NCBI RefSeq assembly: GCF_000003815.2
Contig: NC_049986.1
Span: 4,279,830 to 4,343,829 of the forward strand
Direction of reading: 5' to 3'
DNA length: 64,000 bases
Origin: Branchiostoma floridae
Lineage: Eukaryota > Chordata > Leptocardii > Amphioxiformes > Branchiostomatidae
Position numbers and translations under genes: made by a program. Below the pieces are notes generated by a model. It was not told the DNA's origin and searched no databases. It worked only from the letters and a program-made list of their open reading frames with translations. Shown here one piece after another: positions 10,101 to 18,899 of the stretch (position 1 is the first letter of the stretch; each line of letters begins with the position of its first letter).

Positions 10101-11388
10101 TCGTGGGTGGCTCTCCTCAAATGTGAGACCATTTGCTTAATGCCCTATCCAAATGACTCCTTTCAGTAGCATGCAATTTGGGTTAGCAGCAAAATCTTAG
10201 ATTGAAATTCTCAAGGATTATTATCATGATAAGGATTATGAAAAGTTGAACACTATTGTTTGCAATCTGTATATTGTTGAAAGAAACACGCTGTTTGAAA
10301 GAGTGTCCGAAATCACACCAAACTTTTTATTTTTAAAAACACACAAAAGACACACCTTCTGCTAAGATCATCAGATCAATCTACCATAGAAAATGTGGGA
10401 CATTTCATTTTCAACTACATGTATTTTCAAAAAACAAGTCAAACCCCTCAATAGCAATGTAGGTTTTAGAATCTTATTTGATATCCTGTATGTACATACA
10501 ATCAGTTACGAGTAATCTTTGTATGTTAGAATTTAGATTATTTACCCGTTTTCAATCACTCCATGTATTTGATTTTGTTCACTTGCAATTAGCCCCATGG
10601 GCATGAATTTGCAATAAAACATTTCCTTATAACTTGGCTATGACAGTTACATGTATGTTTATGTCTGTTCTGTTGTAGATCCTACCCAGAATTCCCAGAG
10701 CGTGCTGCTGGCCATGCGTGCTTACATCACCACCATGTTCGGGTGCCAGGAATGCGGAAAGAACTTCCAGAAAGAAGCTGTTACCATGGAAACTGATGTC
10801 GCCACCCCAGATGAAGCAGTCCTGTGGCTGTGGAGAACACACAACCGTGTCAACAAGAGGCTACACGGGGACCTGAGTGAGGATCCACAGTTTCCCAAGG
10901 TGCAGTTTCCTCCTCCATGGCTCTGTCCATCATGTCATCTGGCACAGGGACCTGAAACAGAACCTGTCTGGGATGAAGGTCAAGTGTTGCAGTTCCTTAA
11001 AAGACATTACGGCTCAGCAAACTTCATACATGACAACCCTAGCCTTCAGAGTAAAGACCAAGGCCCCCACTTCCACGTCCAACCAACCATGGTACGACGG
11101 TCGGACCCTCGACAACCTCACAAGCAAACATCCCAGCAAGAGCTGGTGGGAGTCCATGTGAAAGATTTGCAAGGAAGGCTGCAGAGAAGGCACGATCCGA
11201 ATTTCGGCATTAAAGTAGAAAAACTACCAGGAAATGAAAACAGGGCGAACCCGTCGGGTTGGGGTTTCTCTAACCTGGACATCAGCATGTGTGTGATGCT
11301 GTATGTTCTGTCCTCAGGACTAGTCGTGGGCCTGTATGTCATGTTCATTGTCAAAAGACGTCGCAGAAGAAGAACACCACCGGTATAA
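1022..11388 (+). CDS. QSOX: Quiescin sulfhydryl oxidase (5'-truncated, 11 exons)
   Basis: FAD-dependent enzyme of the secretory pathway that forms disulfides in client proteins and passes the electrons to O2, giving H2O2. Exons: 1022-1122, 2032-2083, 2405-2507, 3053-3146, 4081-4140, 5349-5434, 6179-6337, 7322-7451, 8355-8471, 9394-9523, 10679-11388. All junctions are GT-AG, and the phases join into one frame of about 580 residues. In order: end of the active thioredoxin domain ([20 protein letters not shown]), the second thioredoxin-like domain ([29 protein letters not shown]), a helical spacer, then the Erv/ALR domain ([28 protein letters not shown] with the flavin-proximal Cxx[19 protein letters not shown]) and a second CxxC (CPSCH). 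A hydrophobic helix and an arginine-rich tail end the protein, as in the membrane-anchored vertebrate form. The signal peptide and first CxxC are outside the window. Vertebrates have two paralogues; this should be the single pre-duplication gene. Confidence 0.95.
1222..1323. mobile_element. MITE with TAGCCTG ends and 9-bp target duplication
   Basis: A 102-bp element that starts TAGCCTGATT and ends CAGACTA. It is flanked by the perfect 9-bp direct repeat AGTCCAGTC (1213-1221 and 1324-1332). The body (GGCCGGC / GCCGGCCCC, then GTGTTA...) matches the copy at 15837-15945. It lies in a QSOX intron. Confidence 0.8.
2032..2083 (+). CDS. QSOX: QSOX exon: linker after first thioredoxin domain
   Basis: A 52-bp exon coding for [17 protein letters not shown]. 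Acceptor CATCTCAG, donor AAG/GTAAGT; it enters in phase 0 and leaves in phase 1. Confidence 0.85.
2405..2507 (+). CDS. QSOX: QSOX exon: helix before second thioredoxin domain
   Basis: Codes for [19 protein letters not shown] followed by [14 protein letters not shown]. Acceptor TTTCTTTAG, donor ACA/GTAAGT; leaves in phase 2. The L-V-x-x-M-V-D-x-I-E helix and the W-P-x-L block match the QSOX position. Confidence 0.88.
3053..3146 (+). CDS. QSOX: QSOX exon: start of second thioredoxin-like domain
   Basis: Codes for [20 protein letters not shown] and [11 protein letters not shown], matching the family's EYLALIFE...SYLG block. Acceptor TATTCTAG, donor CAG/GTATGT; leaves in phase 0. Confidence 0.92.
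3637..3950. repeat. Interspersed repeat, copy 1 (SINE-like)
   Basis: About 310 bp in a QSOX intron, alignable almost throughout with 61930-62222 (shared CTTGCCCGTGGGCT, GTAACATAAGAGATTCAAAC, GAAGACGAAAGATCCCAC). It holds GGGTTCGACTCC near 3770, which fits a tRNA B-box, but no convincing A-box was found. An 80-bp direct repeat flanks it (3556-3636 and 3946-4026). Confidence 0.7.
4081..4140 (+). CDS. QSOX: QSOX exon: second thioredoxin-like domain, middle
   Basis: A 60-bp symmetrical (phase 0-0) exon coding for [20 protein letters not shown], with the family V-R-R-V-L-x-x-E motif. Acceptor TCTTACAG, donor GAG/GTAAGT. Skipping it would keep the frame. Confidence 0.9.
4795..5115. repeat. Degenerate repeat rich in ACCTGCAC motifs
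   Basis: Both strands carry many copies of ACCTGCAC/GTGCAGGT, clustered at the two ends (4820-4890 and 5035-5100) of a 300-bp stretch in a QSOX intron. The ends are loosely inverted relative to each other, suggesting a decayed foldback element. No coding sense was found. Confidence 0.45.
5349..5434 (+). CDS. QSOX: QSOX exon: end of second thioredoxin-like domain
   Basis: Codes for [19 protein letters not shown] then RNGSAIQLA. The V-P-S turn and YRNGS block are typical; there is no CxxC, as expected for this redox-inactive domain. Acceptor CTTTCAG, donor CCAG/GTAATT; leaves in phase 2. Confidence 0.92.
5883..6127. mobile_element. MITE with about 50-bp inverted ends in QSOX intron
   Basis: The left end GTTACAACTTTAA...GGCTTTATATCCGTGCAC and AAATAAAGCGCTTA is mirrored on the right as TAAGCGCTTTATTT, GTGCACGGATATAAAG, TTAAAGTTGTAAC. 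The 245-bp element ends about 50 bp before the next QSOX exon. No clear target duplication is visible. Confidence 0.85.
6179..6337 (+). CDS. QSOX: QSOX exon: spacer between thioredoxin and Erv domains
   Basis: Codes for [20 protein letters not shown] and a low-conservation linker rich in T, P and S ending PSMDNFNR. Acceptor TATTGCAG, donor ACAG/GTGAGT; phase 2 at both ends. The next acceptor in the genome is the array of duplicated splice sites at 6994-7321. Confidence 0.88.
6347..6722. mobile_element. MITE with 16-bp perfect inverted ends
   Basis: Starts CCAGGGTTGTAGCCAG and ends CTGGCTACAACCCTGG, a perfect 16-bp inverted repeat 376 bp apart, 10 bases after a QSOX donor site. The body contains GGGGGTCCGGGGACATGC followed by an AAAATTTTGAAAT tract. 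Confidence 0.8.
6955..7348 (+). repeat. 54-bp tandem array duplicating a 3' splice site and exon start
   Basis: Seven successive TACAG/GTCTGCAGTCC boundaries occur, with exon-like starts at 6994, 7048, 7102, 7156, 7210, 7264 and 7322. The spacing is exactly 54 bp except the last (58). Each unit is 27 bp identical or nearly so to the start of the real exon at 7322, plus a 27-bp spacer that begins GTAATA (GTGATA in unit 6) and ends TACAG. A partial unit precedes the first. In the gene's frame every spacer gives an immediate stop (TTG TAA or TTG TGA), so only the last acceptor yields a full protein. Confidence 0.95.
7322..7451 (+). CDS. QSOX: QSOX exon: helical spacer domain
   Basis: Codes for [20 protein letters not shown] then [20 protein letters not shown], matching the family's M-x-D-L-x-S-A-L and L-x-G-Q...F-V-x-V-L-A-K blocks. 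Donor AAG/GTATGT, leaves in phase 0. Its acceptor and first 27 bases are tandemly copied six times just upstream, so the start at 7322 is chosen because only this copy stays open into the conserved domain. Confidence 0.9.
7499..7560. repeat. Interspersed repeat with TGTATC tract, copy 1
   Basis: TGTATCTGTATCTGTATC, then AGCCGGTATAAC...TTCGGCGTAACACA. Nearly identical to 23545-23604, so it is a dispersed family. It sits in a QSOX intron. Confidence 0.65.
8355..8471 (+). CDS. QSOX: QSOX exon: spacer domain before Erv
   Basis: Codes for [20 protein letters not shown] and [14 protein letters not shown], matching the family's YFPGRP...L block. Phase 0-0, acceptor CTTGCAG, donor GAG/GTACAT. Confidence 0.9.
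9394..9523 (+). CDS. QSOX: QSOX exon: start of Erv/ALR sulfhydryl oxidase domain
   Basis: Codes for [19 protein letters not shown] then [14 protein letters not shown], which is near-invariant in QSOX proteins and starts the FAD-binding four-helix Erv fold. Acceptor TGCCCAG, donor CCAG/GTACGT; leaves in phase 1. Confidence 0.95.
10679..11388 (+). CDS. QSOX: QSOX last exon: Erv catalytic part, tail and membrane anchor
   Basis: Carries the flavin-proximal CxxC (GCQECGKNF), the FAD-contacting [28 protein letters not shown], the C-terminal CPSCH pair, a weakly conserved basic linker and the hydrophobic anchor [20 protein letters not shown] with a run of arginines after it. Acceptor CTGTTGTAG at 10678. 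The stop codon is at 11386-11388. Confidence 0.95.
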
Positions 11389-11905
11389 AAAGGTTAAAGA
11401 AATCACTAGTCCAGCTCCTGCAGTCAAACCTCGAAGCTGCTCCAAGCCAGAAGATGATTCTATGGTGCTTCTTTGTAACGTCTGCAGCATGGTTCTCTTG
11501 TTGCAAAAAGAGTATTCGATTATTAACACAGTACGAAGTCAGAAAACCTGTATAATACTTCTCCTCTCACACTCACAATGTCCATTTTACCAAATTTTTA
11601 TGGTTATAGTAATATATGAAATCAGAAAGCCTCTACAATACTGTAAATGCATTTAAGTTCGCGGGGATTTAATTTCGCGGTAGCAGGAAAAAGGACTTTT
11701 CGCGGTGGTTTTAAGTTCGCAGTAACACCATAGACTGCAGTCTAATACCATAATAGAAACATTAATCCACCGCGAACATTTCTGCATTTACAGTAGTTCT
11801 TGTCTCACACAAGAAATGTTCAATTTACCAAATTTTCATGGTTATACCTATAGTAGATGAACTTTTTCTGACTTTGGAGATTAAAGATAACAGTCAGGTC
11901 ATTAT
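11389..11905 (+). other. QSOX: QSOX 3' untranslated region (inferred)
   Basis: The sequence after the QSOX stop has no AATAAA. The first plausible signal is ATTAAA at 11880. A MITE (11639-11795) lies inside it, flanked by related copies of ACCAAATTTT(T/C)ATGGTTATA at about 11588 and 11828. The true end is not determined. Confidence 0.4.
11639..11795. mobile_element. TA-flanked MITE with CTGTAAATGCA ends, copy 1
   Basis: Begins TA/CTGTAAATGCATTTAAG TTCGCGG and ends CCGCGAACATTTCTGCA TTTACAG/TA. The TA dinucleotide at both ends suggests a Tc1/mariner-type target duplication. Its relative is at 24387-24600. It may lie in the QSOX 3' UTR. Confidence 0.85.
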
Positions 11906-12955
11906 TTAAACGTAGCCAAAGAGCTGACATGGCCACATGTGTAGTTTCAGAAACATTCATAAAGTCTGCTATGTCACGTGTTGTTAGAAGGCCATGCTTA
12001 ACTAATTTTAGGGACACAGCAGTGCAATGGTTTAGAGTAGCCGCAGTGTGAAAGCCTGTGTCACACAGGTGGTCACCAAATTTGAAAATTGCCACAGAAT
12101 TCAGCGTGTCTTTTGCCTGAAAACAACAATTATGTCGGACTGGACTCAACTTGGGTGGTATTTCTAGAGTCAGCCATATTAGTGCCAAAAATGTCCTTTT
12201 CGAGCTCACTGACTCATCAGGCTAGTTGTTCTCATGTGTGACCCTGTATTTTAGAAACTGACATGATAGTTCTAAATGCTCCATAATATTTAATACTCTA
12301 CCATTCCACAAATCACATGACCCTTTCAATATGTTGTCCTACCATTGTTTTGCAATATAGACAGCGCCGTTTTCTTCTACCTGCAAAATGTAGTCTGAAA
12401 ATTGGGCAATATGATCATTTGCCTGCTTTTTTCAGAAAGTACAACTTAATTGCATTTGGGCATTTCTGTCACCTAATCATTTGCCAACTTAATGGGCACT
12501 CAAAGAGACATACTTATAGTACTCTTATTGACGTCACGTAAAAATATTTTGCTGAATATTTATATAGCAAAAGTTCAACTTTCCTTTAAGTATAAAATGT
12601 GTTAAAGTTTAAATAGAAAGTGTGTAGTGCCTGTAAGGTGCTATAGGAAAAGGCTGACTTAAGTTGTTGACTAGAACATTCATTTATTTTCAGTGTGTTA
12701 CTGTTAGGACTGGTATGAAGAAATTCATCCCTTGGTGCTTCTGTCACCTTGGCATTAGAAAACAACAGTTCCTGATTACTACATGTTCCTGATTACTACA
12801 TGTAGCCTTATGTTCAAATTCATCCTATTCCAAAATATGCCATCTCTGTCTAGATGTATTTTAATTTCTGTCTAGGTGTCCTGGCAAAAAGTTAAAAGTT
12901 TTAAGCTTATGAGAATTTTAATGATAGGTTTTGTTTATAAGTTCCGTGGTTTCGA
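11906..12955. other. Intergenic, nothing recognised
   Basis: No exon, repeat family or RNA gene seen. The small ORFs have no recognisable similarity and no flanking splice sites. Confidence 0.5.
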
Positions 12956-13247
12956 GTGTAGTCACATGAGCGTGTATGTCAAGTCAGTATGAGGTCCGTA
13001 TGACATTTTTTCATACACTTTTGTGCGCACAATACTTATTGGTACCTTATATGCGTCTCAATCATTTTGTGCCAGTTTTGGATACTAGGCTGTACTGTGC
13101 GTACGTCTGTTTACCTACAAATATAGAACAATTGAGATACGTATAAGTTATGTATAAGATGTGTATTGTGTGTACGACTTTGCATGACAAAAATGTCCCC
13201 CCAACATACATCATGCAGACTTGACATACACACTTGTGTGACTATAC
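12956..13247. mobile_element. MITE with GTAGTCACA ends
   Basis: The left end GTGTAGTCACATGAGCGTGT and ATGTCAAGTC is mirrored at the right by GACTTGACAT and ACACTTGTGTGACTATAC. The body has repeated TCATAC/GTATGA motifs. It is related to the element at 22837-23402. Confidence 0.75.
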
Positions 13248-13800
13248 CATAAGATTGCAGGTAGACCTGTGATTGTACTAAGCTGATAATGTTATTCCAG
13301 AGAAGCTTACATTTTCATTAAAGGTTTTATGACAGGATTTATCTAGGAGGAATAGACAAATGAAAAGAAGATAATGATAAAGAACAGTTACTCTAAATTA
13401 TGTTCATGAGACTAATGAGATTTTTGCTGCTATTAATATGTATAGAAACACAATCATTCTATTGGAAGACGTTGTGAGGAAAATTCAATGCCTCTAAAAT
13501 ATATGCAGTTACAGAGTATAAATAGCATTTAGCAGTACACATAGTAATGGTTAAGAAAATTGCCAGATTTATCAATTTTTCTAGAAAGAAATTAGGTATC
13601 ATCTAACAAATAAGTCTGACAAGTTCAGATGGAGAAGGAAGAGATTATGAAGAGTTGAAATCCAGAAAATGTAGGATCACACTTTTAGTTGTGATCATAC
13701 AGTCAGAAATAGTTCAAAATACAGAGTTTTCAAATATTGAGCCTGTGTTCGTTCTTTTTTGTGATGTGTAGTACTAGTCTGGTTTAGTACAAACTGCACA
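13248..13800. other. Intergenic AT-rich, nothing recognised
   Basis: No coding or repeat structure seen before the minisatellite. Confidence 0.5.
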
Positions 13801-13804
13801 CCTT

Positions 13805-14333
13805 CGTGTGTGTGTGCATGTTTGTGTGAGTGTGTGCATGTTTGTGTGTGTGCATGTTTGCGTGTGTGCATGTTTGTGTGTGTGCGTGTGTGCATGTTTG
13901 TGTGTGTGCGTGTGTGCATGTTTGTGTGTGTGCGTGTGTGCATGTTTGTGTGTGTGCGTGTGTGCATGTTTGTGTGTGTGCGTGTGTGCATGTTTGTGTG
14001 TGTGCGTGTGTGCATGTTTGTGTGTGTGCGTGTGTGCATGTTTGTGTGTGTGCGTGTGTGCATGTTTGTGTGTGTGCGTGTGTGCATGTTTGTGTGTGTG
14101 TGCATGTTTGTGTGTGTGCGTGTGTGCATGTTTGTGTGTGTGAGTGTGTGCATGTTTGTGTGTGTGCATGTTTGCGTGTGTGCATGTTTGCGTGTGTGCG
14201 TGTGAGCATGTGTGTGTGTGTGCGTGTGTGCATGTTTGTGTGTGTGCGTGTGTGCCTGTGTGGGTGTGTGCAAGGTGTGCATGTTTGTGTGTGAGCGTGT
14301 GTCCATGTTTGTTTGTGTGGTTGTGCCCTGTTC
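13805..14333. repeat. 24-bp TG-rich minisatellite
   Basis: The unit is TGCATGTTTGTGTGTGTGCG plus TGTG, about 20 copies, irregular at both edges and running to the assembly gap. All frames on both strands stay open (H-T-H-T-N-M type), so ORFs here are artefacts. The alternating purine-pyrimidine sequence favours Z-DNA. Confidence 0.95.
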
Positions 14334-14433
14334 NNNNNNNNNNNNNNNNNNNNNNNNNNNNNNNNNNNNNNNNNNNNNNNNNNNNNNNNNNNNNNNNNNN
14401 NNNNNNNNNNNNNNNNNNNNNNNNNNNNNNNNN
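14334..14433. other. Assembly gap (100 N)
   Basis: One hundred N, a conventional unknown-size gap, directly after the minisatellite. The array is probably longer than shown. Confidence 1.
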
Positions 14434-15836
14434 ACGGCAGGGGCGTTTTTGTCATGACGTCAAGACACTCCAAAGCGGATAACTGCAGAAAGGAACGACG
14501 GATGGGCTGCATTTTAGGCATGCAGGTAGCTTAGGCAAAGATGTTCATAATGATATGCATGTTATGCAAATGAGGACTTAATTTGCATAATTAATGAGGA
14601 AATTGTATAGTTCCATTGTTTTCAATAACTGGACCTCAATACACGTAACACATGTTAATTATGATAGGTGGAATATAAGCAGATACCAAATATGGTAATG
14701 AGGAACTTATTTGCATAATTTATGTAAAAATTCAAAACCGCTTTATGATCAATAATGGGAACTTTATAATTGTAACATGCGTACGTTTTTCAATGATGAA
14801 CAACACCATGCATGAATTATGTTAATGTGTTGGTCAATTGCCTGAAATTTACGAAAGCTCTAAATTTTCATGGAGGTATGAGGTCGCCGAACTCTAGTTG
14901 TTTTATTTTTCGAAGTAACATTTTGCCGAGAGGATTGTTGTATCATCTCACATCTTACAGGGTACAGGGTACGACAACCATAAAGACCAAAGTCACTTTC
15001 ATTCAGCTAAATGGATGGTGTTCACGCGCGCATATGCATCAATTTTCGTCCGTTTCCATAAAAGTCATAAAAGAGCAAGTCTTGACCTAGTTCTCGCAAC
15101 TCTCGCGAGAACTAGGTCACTCCATGAGCAAGATGGACTGATAGCCATCGAAAATTTGGAGGTACGTGTACTTACCTTTGATAACAGTCACTGATTGATG
15201 AAAAACTCTATTAACTGCAAACATACGTGACTAATGAATCTCTTCGACCATGATTTACATCGTACAAAGCAGCTGCAAATTGAGCAAATAGATCTGATGT
15301 GTATTTCATAAGGCCACGTTGAGTTGATTATATGTTTGACATCCACGCCTTTCCAAAAATAATATAAAAATGTTTTCAACCATAATCTTAATCGTGCAAA
15401 GCAGCTTCAAAAGAAGCAAATATATGCCGTAGATTGCATATAAAATAGATATCGGAAAACGTATACTAATGCCATAGAACACTACAATGTCAAAGAAAAT
15501 GTGACAAATGCAGAATATATCGTTTGGTATAACAAAATCTGTGTTCCTGACCCCTTAGATCTTATAATGAATGCAGCTTTTTTGTCAAACTTGTTTTTAT
15601 TTCCACGCTTGTATCAGTTTTTGGATTCCCAGAGGATGTCATCCATATTATCAAATCGATATTGCCTAAATTGCACCCAAAAAAAAGTCAAAGACGATGT
15701 GAAAGGAAAAGAAGAAGAATCTATTCTTTGGTATACCATCACTATGTGTGTTAGTCATTTTTCAACCTTCTAGACCACCTCATAATGAAGGAAACATTTT
15801 TTGGGCAAAGTATTTCTTTCTTCGCACGCTCGCACC
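14434..15836. repeat. AT-rich dispersed-repeat region
   Basis: Contains repeated ATGCAAATGAGG / TTTGCATAATT(A) blocks at 14565-14600 and 14700-14730, and a 35-bp hairpin at 15084-15118 (GACCTAGTTCTCGC and its complement). TATGAGGTCGCCGAACTC at 14877 recurs at 32397. No gene is seen. Confidence 0.5.
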
Positions 15837-15945
15837 TAGCCTGACTAAAATCGCGCTCCTAGCGGCCGGCCCTATAGTATTGCCGCCGCCCTAGGGGAGG
15901 GGGTCATTAACCCCAGCCAGCGAGAGATTGTGTTAACACAGGCTA
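15837..15945. mobile_element. MITE with TAGCCTG ends and 9-bp target duplication
   Basis: Starts TAGCCTGACTAAAATCGCGC and ends CAGGCTA. The perfect 9-bp direct repeat GCTCGCACC flanks it at 15828-15836 and 15946-15954. Same family as 1222-1323. Confidence 0.85.
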
Positions 15946-15954
15946 GCTCGCACC

Positions 15955-16423
15955 AGTTCTTGGGTTCTCAAAGGATGTTATTTATACAACCCATTCTACA
16001 TGCCCGAATAACATATAAATGTTGATATAATTAAGAATATGTCTTGGTAGTTTATATCAGATATAACGTCCTTGGTACTTTGTAAGGACTACCCCATGAA
16101 CGCTGTTTTCTCGCGCTATCTGTCTTCAGACTTGTTTCGTCGTGACACAAATCCAAATAGTCAGAGAGAAACGTCTGGCCGTTTCCAAAATCATATCCAG
16201 TTGCTCGAGTAACTGCTTTTGTAAATACAACTTAGGTCTCAACGTTTGCCGTCTACTGGTATCGGGACATTACCAGAGGAGTTAATTTAAAACCCAGTTG
16301 TGATACGCAGATTGTTAGCCATTGAATTACCGACCTAAAGAAACAATATTTATATTCACATACTAACTTCTCTTTCAACGTTTCTCCCAAGCTTGCATTA
16401 TTCCGGCAGCACTATGACCTAAA
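15955..16423. other. Intergenic, nothing recognised
   Basis: No coding or repeat structure seen. Confidence 0.5.
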
Positions 16424-16899
16424 GGCCACTTCACACGAGAGAAAGAATGAGCCGGAATGCCGTCAGAATGAAAATTATTTTCTGTTCCTGGGAATTCGTA
16501 GTGTGTTTTAGAAATTCTCACTGATTTCTAGATGTTTGTGCTCGTTCTTTTGGCTGGCCTGAAAGTTATTGACATGCTAAAAATTTTCGAGGTGCATTTG
16601 AAGTGGATAAATATCTAACGTCATTCAAAGTGTATTCTAAATGTATTTTAACTATTCTAACTGCATTATGACCGCATTTTACGGCATTCGAAACATTCTT
16701 ATCTCATTCGATGGAGAACCGAAACGGCAAGCCACTTCGAATCCTCACGGCACGAAAAACGGTATTTAAGGATGCTGAAACCATGCGTAATGTTGACGTA
16801 TTTTCCTCCTTTACGGATCTATACACCACTTATACGAGTACGTAAATATTGCCTTTAAGTGGTCTTTCTGTAGGTCCGTGTTAGTCCTTATTTTCCGGT

Positions 16900-17720
16900 T
16901 TTCCCGTTGTCTTTCAGCAGCTTAAAGATGTCGTAAATGATTTTTAAAACCCCCTTAAAACTTGTTTAAAGTTCACGTTTATTTGATCTAAAGCCTCTTT
17001 TCGTCTCATATACAATTGCATTAAGTGGATTATAACGTGTGTTTTAGTGCCTTTTCAGCAGCTTAAAGTTTCCCTAAATACTTATTAAAATGCCCTTAAG
17101 ACATGTTTAAACTTCACGTTTATTTGATCTAAAGCCTCTTTACGTCTCATATACGTGTACATTAAGAGGATTATAACGTGTGTTTAGGTGCCTTTTCAGC
17201 AATTTAAAGTTGCCATAAATATCTATTAAAACGCCCTTAAGATATGTTTAAACTTCACGTATATTTGATCTAAAGCCTATTTACGTCTCATATACGTGTG
17301 CATTAAGTGGAGTATAACGTGTGTTTAGCTGCCTTTTCAGCAGCTTAAATTTGCCATAAATACCTATTATAACGCCCTTAAGACTTGTTTAAACTTCACG
17401 TTTATTTGATCTAAAGCCTGTTTACGTCTCATATACGTGTTCATTAAGTGGATTATAACGTGTGTTTAGGTGCCTTTTCAGCAGCTTAAATTTGCCATAA
17501 ATACTTATTAAAACGCCCTTAAGACATGTTTAAACTTCATGTTTATTTGATCTAAAGCCTATTTACGTCTCATATACGTGTGAATTAAGAGGATTTAATG
17601 TGTCTATATTTTTCTTTTTAGCAGCTTAAAGTTGTCATAAATACGTACCAAAACACACTTAAGACATGTTTAAAGTTCCCTCTGTACGTCTCATATACGT
17701 GTGCATTAAGGTGTGGATAA
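16900..17720. repeat. 141-bp satellite array, about 5.5 units
   Basis: TTCACGTTTATTTGATCTAA recurs at 16974, 17115, 17256, 17397 and 17538, exactly 141 bp apart. Each unit also carries CCTTTTCAGCAGCTTAAA and TACGTCTCATATACGTGT. It lies in the left half of the 4.6-kb element. Confidence 0.92.
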
Positions 17721-17784
17721 GTGCTATTTTAGGAGAATAATCATTAGCACATTTCAAAGCAAGAAAATACAATGGATGAAACTT

Positions 17785-18300
17785 TAAAATTTTATTGAAT
17801 TACGAGAAAACATTACATGGAAAAGTAAAAAAACCTACAGCCTACTAGGTATTTGTGGCCTTTCATTCTGATGTAGTCGGCAGTTGAAACAATCACAACG
17901 GTTGCGCAATTCCGTGCAGCAGTCCACAGTCCCATTTCCAGTGTCGGGTGAAGCGTCTCGGCGTAAGTTAAAAAGAGCACACATGTACAGTTCCATCTGG
18001 TCACCACAGGAATAAGAATCCGGTAAGATCCAGAGTATCCTAGAGTAGTGGCCGATATGACTCGTGTTGTTGGATGGTCCTGGATTCTGTGAACGCGAAA
18101 CATGTTCAGCTTGCAGTGTCGGCTTCTATTAATCCGGATGGTGCAAGGGCCGTGATTTCCATTCTGTGTCGATTTCCAACAACAACAGCTTGTACAGAAT
18201 GATAACCACCTCGTATCTTTGAGTCAAATTCCGTCACCGGGGGTCCTAGGCGGTAAAAGCGGTGTCGCGGCCACAACTTGCGGGCTAGAGCAGGCCCAAA
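17785..18300 (-). other. Unidentified open frames in the core of the 4.6-kb element
   Basis: On the minus strand, one frame (to a stop near 18117) reads FGPALARKLWPRHRFYRLG, PPVTEFDSKIRGGYHSVQAV, VVGNRHRMEITALAPSGLIE. It is preceded by an acceptor-like GCTCTAG. An overlapping frame continues as MFRVHRIQDHPTTRVISATT and ends at 17813. An AATAAA follows that stop by about 20 bases (near 17795 on the minus strand). This could be a frameshifted captured gene piece or chance. I do not recognise either frame. Confidence 0.3.
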
Positions 18301-18689
18301 CTTTCTTCAATACTTCTCTTCAAAAATGAACGCCTGGAAAATAACCGCTCCTTGTCGTACGTATGGCCCGTAAATTTGAACCCCCCACTCTTTTCTGCCA
18401 TTGGATACATCCTATCACATGACACAGCTGTGCCACAGACGGACCAAGGAAGTTCAACCTCCTTGGACGGACGGTGGCGTACGCCCCTTGGCGAGTACGA
18501 AATAACGCTGAATAAATTTACATCTTGCCTGCCCAAACAAACACGAGCAACACGAGAAGACACCGCCTGTGTGCACAAACTGTTCTTTCTCGACGCTTGC
18601 TTGCAGATAAAGAAATAAACATATTTCGTACCGTATGATTTACCTGTAGTAAGAACTGCTTGCCGTTTTATAGAGAAAACACAACTCAC
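18285..18689 (-). other. Unidentified 134-codon ORF in the element core
   Basis: Open minus-strand frame containing VRHRPSKEVELPWSVCGTAV and MYPMAEKSGGFKFTGHTYDK. There is no recognisable domain, and the codon pattern is not obviously coding. It includes a 23-bp hairpin, CCAAGGAAGTTCAACC TCCTTGG, at 18444-18466. Confidence 0.25.
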
Positions 18690-18899
18690 TGCACAAAACG
18701 GTATACCTACTACATCCTTATTCTTAAAGCAGAGGTTGAGTCGCGTAGATATTCATAGCAGTAGTCGGGATTTCTACCGTCTCTTAGCTCGAGTGTCAAC
18801 TTGCCACAAAGAAAACCTCACCCTGAGTTAGACCCTGGAATTTCAGAACATATATGCGGTATAAAATAAAAAGGAAAGGGTCTCCTCCTGTTCGCATAA

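Noticed and set aside
13695-14521. Long open frames on both strands rich in HTHTNM or CVCVHVC
   Set aside because: They come from the TG-rich 24-bp repeat, which has no stop in any frame, and some run across N.
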